DNA from: JBOGHU01 sp050742255
Lineage (GTDB): Bacteria > Actinomycetota > Acidimicrobiia > Acidimicrobiales > CADCSY01
Direction of reading: 5' to 3'
DNA: 28,876 nucleotides
NCBI GenBank assembly: GCA_050742255.1
Contig: JBOGHU010000136.1
Coordinates: 1-28,876, forward strand
Position 1 is the stretch's first letter. Each line of letters starts with the position of its first letter. The position numbers and the translations under genes were made by a program. The notes below the pieces were generated by a model. The model saw only the letters and a list, made by a program, of their open reading frames with translations. It ran no database searches and had not been told where the DNA came from. This document shows positions 24,202-28,876 of the stretch, piece after piece.

Positions 24202-25031
24202 TTGAGCAGCCGGGAGAGGCGCCGATCGGCCAGCACGGTGCCACCAGTCTGGCAGGCGGGGCAGTAGGTGACCTCGTAGCGCTCGTAGGAGACCCGGCGC
24301 AGGCCATCGCCGCAGGTGGGGCAAGGCTGGCCCCACCGCCGGTGCACGACCCAGTGGTCACCCAGGCGGGGGGGCAGGCCGCCCTCCCGCCGCCGCTCCG
24401 CCGCCAGCCCGGCGGCGAGCACGTCAGAGATCGCGTCCAGGAGTCGCTGGCGCTGCTCGGGCCGCAGCGAAGCCAGCGACGCGTAGGGAGAGATCCCGGC
24501 CCGGTGGAGGGCGTCGTCGGTGTAGCCCCGGCCCAGCCCGGCGACCGTGCGCTGGTCCCGCAGGACGGTGTGCACCCGCCGGCGGTCCTGGCCGGTCCTG
24601 ACCAGGGTGGCGAAGGCCTCGCTGGCGGGTTCGGGCCCGAGACGGGCCAGGGGCCCGTCGTCGTCCCGGGCCAGCACCCACCAGGCCGCCTTGCGCTCGG
24701 TGCCGTGCTCCGTCACCAGCACGGAGGGCCTGTCGACGAGCACCAGTCGGAGGACGGCGCCGCGGGGCCGGGTCGCCCGGGCCGGGTCCTCGAGGGTGAC
24801 CCGCCCGCCCTGGGAGAGGTGGACGACCAGGCGGGGGCCGTCAAAGGAGCAGACGAGGAGCTTGCCCCGCCGAGTGACGGCCTGGAGCACCCGCCCGGCC
24901 AGGGACGAGGGGTCGGGCGCCACGGTCTTGAGGGCGGAGAACTGCAGGGGCTGGACCGCGGCGAGGGTGGCGCCGGCCCCCGACTCGTGCAGTCGCTCGG
25001 CCAGGGCCTGGACCTCGGGGAGCTCGGGCAC
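24198..25031 (-). CDS. Fpg/Nei family DNA glycosylase
   Basis: The 277-residue protein excises damaged bases and nicks the abasic site. It starts MPELPEVQAL, giving the catalytic Pro2-Glu3 pair after Met removal, and has Lys57 in RRGKLL, an H2TH region VAGLGRGYTDDALHRAGISPY (163-183) and a four-cysteine zinc finger (Cys237, 240, 257, 260). In the H2TH motif Arg168 stands where classical Fpg and Nei have Asn (GxGN). The gene is coupled to the downstream ligase gene, so base excision and ligation are co-expressed. I cannot tell Fpg-type from Nei-type specificity. Confidence 0.92.
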   Translation of the reverse strand: MPELPEVQALAERLHESGAGATLAAVQPLQFSALKTVAPDPSSLAGRVLQAVTRRGKLLVCSFDGPRLVVHLSQGGRVTLEDPARATRPRGAVLRLVLVDRPSVLVTEHGTERKAAWWVLARDDDGPLARLGPEPASEAFATLVRTGQDRRRVHTVLRDQRTVAGLGRGYTDDALHRAGISPYASLASLRPEQRQRLLDAISDVLAAGLAAERRREGGLPPRLGDHWVVHRRWGQPCPTCGDGLRRVSYERYEVTYCPACQTGGTVLADRRLSRLLK

Positions 25032-25058
25032 GGTGCTGGCGCGGGCCTCTCGCCCGCC

Positions 25059-26213
25059 TCAGCCCGCGCCCAGGGTGGCACGGGCGGCGGCGGCGCCGTC
25101 GGTGAGCCAGCGGGGTGCCTCGGCCGCCTCGCCGTCCAGTGCCGCGGGGGAGCGGGCCAGCTCGCCCAGGAGCTGCACCAGGGCGAGGTAGTCGTCGACG
25201 GCCACCACCTCGGGGGCCAGCCCGAAGTCGCCTTCGGCCCCCTCGACGGCCCCGTCGTCCCGGGCGTTGTGGTAGTTGCCGAGGGGCAGGGCCAGCCCCG
25301 ACGCCCGGAAGCCGGACGCGCAGAAGGCGCTGGCCTCGCAGGTCCCGCCGTCCATGAGCCGGCGCCGGTAGCTGAAGCCGCGGTCCCGGGCGGCCACCCG
25401 GGCCGCCGCCGCCCACAGCGCCTGGGTGAGGCGGGGATCGAAGGCCGTGGTGCGATCCCCCACCCCGACGACGACCCCGTCGCTGGGGGCGGCACCGGGC
25501 AGGGCCCTGGAGCGCTCCAGGGACACCACCGTGGCCCCCCGTGGCACCGTCGCCAGGCGGATCGCCTCCAGGGCGCCCCGCAGGCCGATCTCCTCGGCCC
25601 GGGTGAACAGCCCCCAGACCGCCACCGGGGCCGGCGGCCGCTGGGCCAGGGCGCCGAGGGTGCAGAGCACAGCCGCCGCCCCCAGCAGGTCGTCGCAGGC
25701 GGGGGCCGCGACCAGGCCCTGGGCGAGGGTGACGGGGGTGAGCCCCCAGGTGGCGAACCGGGCCGCCGCCGGGTCGCCCCCGGTGAGGCGGGCGGTGGCG
25801 GCGGTCAGGCGACTCCCGGCGTGCTCGGTGGCGACCAGGCGTGCCCGGGCCACCGGGTCGGGGCCTTGGGGGCCGAACAGGTCGATCGGGGCGCCGGGCC
25901 GGGCCACGTCCGCCGCCAGGCCTCCACGGAAGGCGAGCGAGACCATGCCGTCACCGGCGTCCTCCACGGTGAAGCCGGGGTGGTCGAGGTGGGTCACCAG
26001 CACCAGCGGCCGGTCCGGGTCGGAGCCGTCCCCGTCGTAGCGGACGAGCACGTTCCCCGCCGCGTCCAGCGAGGCGACCAGGCCGGGCCGCCGGGCAACC
26101 GAAGCCAGGACGTGGGCGATGGGCTGGTCCTCGTGCAGGGGGGCGGTGGGCAGGCGCAGCAGGGCCTCGGCCACCGCCAGCTCGGCGCCGAAGGGTTCGT
26201 TGCCGTCCGGCAT
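25059..26213 (-). CDS. M42-like metallo-aminopeptidase
   Basis: The 384-residue protein has the two-metal layout of M42/M20-type peptidases: THLDHPGF with His75 and Asp77, CDDLLGAAAVL with a bridging Asp near 173-174, TRAEEIGLRGA with the catalytic and metal-binding Glu pair, VVSLERS, GGTCEASAF and a C-terminal NYHNARDD supplying the last His. This suggests a cytoplasmic zinc or cobalt aminopeptidase, although a deacylase role cannot be excluded. The ATG at 26213 lacks a ribosome-binding site; a TAGCGT about 8 nt upstream could be a -10 element for a leaderless mRNA. It is 27 bp upstream of the glycosylase gene on the same strand, so it may head that operon. Confidence 0.85.
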   Translation of the reverse strand: MPDGNEPFGAELAVAEALLRLPTAPLHEDQPIAHVLASVARRPGLVASLDAAGNVLVRYDGDGSDPDRPLVLVTHLDHPGFTVEDAGDGMVSLAFRGGLAADVARPGAPIDLFGPQGPDPVARARLVATEHAGSRLTAATARLTGGDPAAARFATWGLTPVTLAQGLVAAPACDDLLGAAAVLCTLGALAQRPPAPVAVWGLFTRAEEIGLRGALEAIRLATVPRGATVVSLERSRALPGAAPSDGVVVGVGDRTTAFDPRLTQALWAAAARVAARDRGFSYRRRLMDGGTCEASAFCASGFRASGLALPLGNYHNARDDGAVEGAEGDFGLAPEVVAVDDYLALVQLLGELARSPAALDGEAAEAPRWLTDGAAAARATLGAG

Positions 26214-26275
26214 AGCACCCGACGCTATCGGAGGGCCGCCCGGGCGGCGCCGGCGGGGCCCGGGGTTGCGGGCCG

Positions 26276-26911
26276 TCAGTCGCGGCGGACCGGGGCGGCG
26301 GCGGGGACGTCGCGGCGACGGACCTGGCGGCCCACGGCGACAGCCCCGGCGGCGAAGAGGGCGAGCCCCACGGCGCCCAGCGTGGCGGTGAGGGTGACGA
26401 GCCCGGTCGAGCTGGGCCCGGCGTCCGCGGCCGCCGGTGCCTGGGTGCCTGCCGCCTCGGCCGGTGCGACACCGTCGGGCCCCACGACCTGGAAGGGCGC
26501 CCGGGCGGGCGTGCCGAACTCGCTCTCCCCGACCGGGTTGTGCCCACCGGCCTGCCCCTCCGGGGTCGCCGGCTTGGTCTGGTTGGCCACGATGACGTAG
26601 TTGCCAGGCGGGGCGTCGGGGATGGCGAGGGAGGCGGAGACGTTGCCGGCGCCGTCGGGGACGACCTCGGCCAGCACCGGCCCGTCGGTGCCGTTCCAGT
26701 GGAACACCACCGGGCTGGTCGGTGCCCCGTCACGACCCAGGCGGAACGAGGTCCCTGTGGCGGTCACGGTGTCACCGGAGAGACCGGTGGGGCTGCTCAG
26801 GTTCAGGGTGGCCAGGTTGGTGCACGCGAAGGCGGCTGAGCCGAGGACGACCGCGCTGGCCGTCAGCACGGCGAAGGTCGTTGGGAGGGACAGTCGAAGA
26901 CGTGGGCCCAT
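26276..26911 (-). CDS. Secreted, C-terminally membrane-anchored protein with Ig-like domain
   Basis: From the ATG at 26911, chosen for its AGGAGGAG ribosome-binding site, the product is 211 residues. It has a signal peptide (MGPRLRLSLPTTFAVLTASA and on to SAAFA, cleavage near residue 29-30), then a beta-rich region (LSSPTGLSGDTVTATGTSF, then VPDGAGNVSASLAIPDAPPG and YVIVANQ) like bacterial Ig/TIG-type domains. An Ala/Pro-rich stalk, a C-terminal membrane helix (about 172-193) and an Arg-rich tail end the protein. Function is unknown. It is divergent from the Asp-box propeller gene, with a shared 146-bp promoter region. Confidence 0.8.
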   Translation of the reverse strand: MGPRLRLSLPTTFAVLTASAVVLGSAAFACTNLATLNLSSPTGLSGDTVTATGTSFRLGRDGAPTSPVVFHWNGTDGPVLAEVVPDGAGNVSASLAIPDAPPGNYVIVANQTKPATPEGQAGGHNPVGESEFGTPARAPFQVVGPDGVAPAEAAGTQAPAAADAGPSSTGLVTLTATLGAVGLALFAAGAVAVGRQVRRRDVPAAAPVRRD

Positions 26912-26972
26912 CTCTCCTCCTGGTGCACGAGCGTCGGGCCACCCAGTCTGGCATGGCATGGGCGGCGCCGCC

Positions 26973-26993
26973 ATAGGTGTGACTTGCACCTAT
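26973..26993. promoter_or_regulatory. Inverted repeat in the divergent promoter region
   Basis: ATAGGTG (26973-26979) and CACCTAT (26987-26993) are exact reverse complements separated by 7 bp, giving a dyad of about two helical turns. It lies between the two divergent secreted-protein genes, so a dimeric regulator could control both. A GGCGGCGCCGCC palindrome precedes it at 26961-26972. No regulator is identifiable. Confidence 0.5.
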
Positions 26994-27057
26994 TGCCCGT
27001 GCCCGGCGGAGCGGCGCACCATGGCTGGTCCAGGACCGACCAGGCCGGGAGGCGCGT

Positions 27058-28647
27058 GTGGGCAGGGCGAGGGGGTGGGTCCTCACCGCAGCGACCGCGG
27101 GGGCGGTGCTGGCCTGGGCGGCGCCGGCCCCGGCGGCGCCGGGGCGGGGCGATGTCAGGGACGTGCTGGTGACCGACGACCGCGACGAGCGGCTGACCCG
27201 GACCCACGAGGCGGCCAGCCTGCTGGCGGACCGCGACGACCCGGAGCGGGTCTACCTGTCCGAGGTGGAGCTGCAGACGGGTGAGTGCCGCTTCTACCTG
27301 TCGACAGACGGTGGCGCCAGCTGGTCCGAGAGCGAGGGCGCGCCCCGGCTCGAGCCGTACACGAACTGCAGCTTCGGCTCGGCCCAGCCCCAGAACGTCC
27401 GCACCGAGCTCCAGCAGGGCGCCGACGGGACCATCTTCTACCTCTTCGCCGCCAACGACCCCGCTGCCGGTGGGACCAGGAGCGTCCTGTTGGGCCGCTC
27501 GAGTGACAGGGGCCGGTCCTTCGAGACCGGGGTCGTGCACGCCGGTCCCAAGGCCACGTCCCCCGCCGAGGTCGAGGTCAACTTCGTGGCCCACCTCGCC
27601 ATCGACCGGGACGACCCCCGGCGCGTCTACGCCATGTGGCGTCGCTCGTTCCCGTCCGTTCCCGGCAGGGAGCGCCGGCCCACCCGGCCCTGGATGGCCG
27701 TCTCCGAGGACGGGGGCGCCACCTTCGGCGAGCCCTTCATGATGCTGGACAAGGACATCGGGTTCGACGGTCCCCGTCCCCTGGTCGTGGACGGTCGCCT
27801 CTACTCGTTCTACCGGGAGTCGGCGCCCCGCACGCCGCCGGGCGCCCCGGCGCCGCCCACACCGCCGGTGACGAGGTTGTACAGCGCCGTCTCCACCGAC
27901 GGCGGTCGGACCTGGGAGGAGACCGAGATCGCCTCCGTCGATGACGCCAGCGAGCCCGTCCCCCTCCACGACGGGGAACGGGAGATGTTCTACGTGGCCT
28001 GGCACGACAACCGCAACGGCGACCTCGACGTGTTCTGGTCCCGCTCCGAGGATGCCCGGGCCTGGAGCGAGCCGGTGCGGTTGAACGACGACCGCGCGGG
28101 GAACCGGGTCGGCCAGTACTACCCCCAGATGTCCCTCGGTCCGGGGGGCCGTGTCGACGTGGCCTGGTACGACTTCCGGGACGACCCCTACCCGCCTCCC
28201 GTCCCCGAGGAGGGGGAGACGGCCCTGGGGCTGGGCAGCAACCTGGGGAAGACCCAGAGCGTCTACGCGTCCAGCTCCTCCGACGCCGGGGTGGGCTGGT
28301 CTCCGAACGTCCGGGTGAACGACGTGGGCATCGACCGGACCATCGGGACCTGGAACCCTGAGTACTTCGTGGTCGTGCCGGTGTCGATCAGCTCGTCGGC
28401 CGACGGGGCGCTGGTGGCATGGTCCGACACCCGCAACGGCAACGCCGACACCGCCGCCCAGGACATCTACTCCAGCCTGGTCTCCTTCGGGCGGGCTCAG
28501 GGGAGGGGAGTTGACGGCGGGAACCTCGTGGCGGGGCTCATCGGCGCACTGCTCGGCGCCGGGCTGGCGCTCTCGGTCACCTTCGTGGTGCTGCGGCGCC
28601 AGACCGGCGCGGTCCGGGCCGCCAGTTCGCCCGAGGCGGCGCCGTAG
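27058..28647 (+). CDS. Secreted Asp-box beta-propeller protein, sialidase-like fold
   Basis: The 529-residue protein has a signal peptide (about 1-27, ending APAPAA) and repeated Asp-box motifs: STDGGASW (82-89), SSDRGRSF (148-155), SEDGGATF (216-223), STDGGRTW (279-286), and degenerate copies near 330 and 403. Spacing near 65 residues fits a six-bladed sialidase-type propeller. A C-terminal helix (about 488-512) followed by RRQ anchors it to the membrane. The arginine triad and tyrosine of true sialidases cannot be assigned, so exo-glycosidase activity is unproven. The GTG start follows a GGGAGG ribosome-binding site. Confidence 0.85.
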   Translation: MGRARGWVLTAATAGAVLAWAAPAPAAPGRGDVRDVLVTDDRDERLTRTHEAASLLADRDDPERVYLSEVELQTGECRFYLSTDGGASWSESEGAPRLEPYTNCSFGSAQPQNVRTELQQGADGTIFYLFAANDPAAGGTRSVLLGRSSDRGRSFETGVVHAGPKATSPAEVEVNFVAHLAIDRDDPRRVYAMWRRSFPSVPGRERRPTRPWMAVSEDGGATFGEPFMMLDKDIGFDGPRPLVVDGRLYSFYRESAPRTPPGAPAPPTPPVTRLYSAVSTDGGRTWEETEIASVDDASEPVPLHDGEREMFYVAWHDNRNGDLDVFWSRSEDARAWSEPVRLNDDRAGNRVGQYYPQMSLGPGGRVDVAWYDFRDDPYPPPVPEEGETALGLGSNLGKTQSVYASSSSDAGVGWSPNVRVNDVGIDRTIGTWNPEYFVVVPVSISSSADGALVAWSDTRNGNADTAAQDIYSSLVSFGRAQGRGVDGGNLVAGLIGALLGAGLALSVTFVVLRRQTGAVRAASSPEAAP

Positions 28648-28724
28648 GGGTCGCACCGGCGGGAGCCCTCTCGGTCACTTCGGCGGGACCCCCGGGCCCA
28701 CCCCCCGGCCCTCTCCGCCGGGCT

Positions 28725-28776
28725 CCCCCGGGCCCCCAGGGCCACCCCCCGGCGCTCTCCGGTCACGGGCCAGCGG
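28725..28776 (+). repeat. 52-bp direct repeat, copy 1
   Basis: This GC-rich unit is identical to the one starting exactly 100 bp later. It begins CCCCCGGGCCCCCAGGGCCA and ends GGTCACGGGCCAGCGG. A shortened, diverged relative is visible just upstream at about 28688-28717. CTCCGGTCAC (28757-28766) inside it can pair with GTGACCGGAG (28790-28799) in the spacer. No gene is supported in 28648-28876. Confidence 0.9.
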
Positions 28777-28824
28777 TGAGCGACGTCGGGTGACCGGAGG
28801 ACGGGTTGGTGGCCCCTGGTGCCC

Positions 28825-28876
28825 CCCCCGGGCCCCCAGGGCCACCCCCCGGCGCTCTCCGGTCACGGGCCAGCGG
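28825..28876 (+). repeat. 52-bp direct repeat, copy 2, at the window edge
   Basis: This is an exact second copy of 28725-28776, ending on the last base of the window. The repeat may therefore continue beyond it. The 48-bp spacer between copies contains TGAGCGACGTCGGGTGACC and is not repeated inside the window. Confidence 0.9.

Noticed and set aside
28497..28866. Minus-strand frames in the right-end repeat
   Set aside because: Two overlapping frames begin with the same residues only because they start in the two copies of the repeat; their translations are Gly/Pro/Arg-rich and one runs antisense into the propeller gene.
28725..28876. CRISPR-like array
   Set aside because: There are only two complete copies, the 52-bp unit is too long and GC-homopolymeric, and there are no cas genes or second spacer to compare.

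Overview
This window is the replication-origin region of a chromosome from a very high-GC actinobacterium. The gene order resembles what I recall for Acidimicrobiia and related deep-branching Actinobacteria, but that placement rests on gene order, GC richness, frequent GTG starts and protein character, not on a search. Nearly all of it is recognisable housekeeping sequence. I see no insertion sequence, prophage, CRISPR array or rRNA gene.

Left arm (1-4621): a DegV-family lipid-binding protein is translationally coupled to a membrane Ser/Thr kinase with an extracellular discoidin-like domain. Two small membrane-protein genes follow in divergent orientation, then the thioredoxin system trxB-trxA. 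The trxA-parB gap holds two perfect DnaA boxes.

Leftward origin cluster (4622-9816, minus strand): rpmH, rnpA, yidD, yidC, jag, rsmG, parA and parB are packed as one probable long operon, many genes overlapping by 4 bp. Three parS sites lie between rsmG and parA. This cluster makes ribosomal protein L34, RNase P protein, membrane insertion factors, a KH/R3H RNA-binding protein, a 16S rRNA methyltransferase and the chromosome segregation pair.

Rightward origin cluster (about 9817-20246, plus strand): dnaA, dnaN, recF, a DciA-like DUF721 gene, gyrB, gyrA, a TadE-like/M15 peptidase fusion and a DUF3566 membrane protein. The dnaA leader carries a near-perfect inverted repeat built from DnaA boxes. 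The dnaA-dnaN gap holds the best candidate for the unwinding site: a DnaA box followed by CTA triplets, which is the DnaA-trio arrangement.

Right arm (20312-28876): tRNA-Ile(GAT) with encoded CCA, whose last base is also the first base of a 45-codon gene; a saccharopine-dehydrogenase-like oxidoreductase; then a DNA-repair block. The repair block is an uncharacterised ribbon-helix-helix-like protein coupled to a LigD-type primase/polymerase, facing a stand-alone LigD-type ligase that is coupled to an Fpg/Nei-type glycosylase. Polymerase and ligase, domains of one protein in many bacteria, are separate convergent genes here, and no Ku gene is visible. An M42-like metallopeptidase and a divergent pair of secreted, membrane-anchored proteins (one with Asp-box beta-propeller repeats) follow. 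The window ends inside a GC-rich direct repeat with a 100-bp period.

I do not see a clearly new multi-gene system. The most promising under-described items are the ribbon-helix-helix/polymerase pair, the peptidase fusion after gyrA, the tRNA/mini-gene overlap and the origin architecture.
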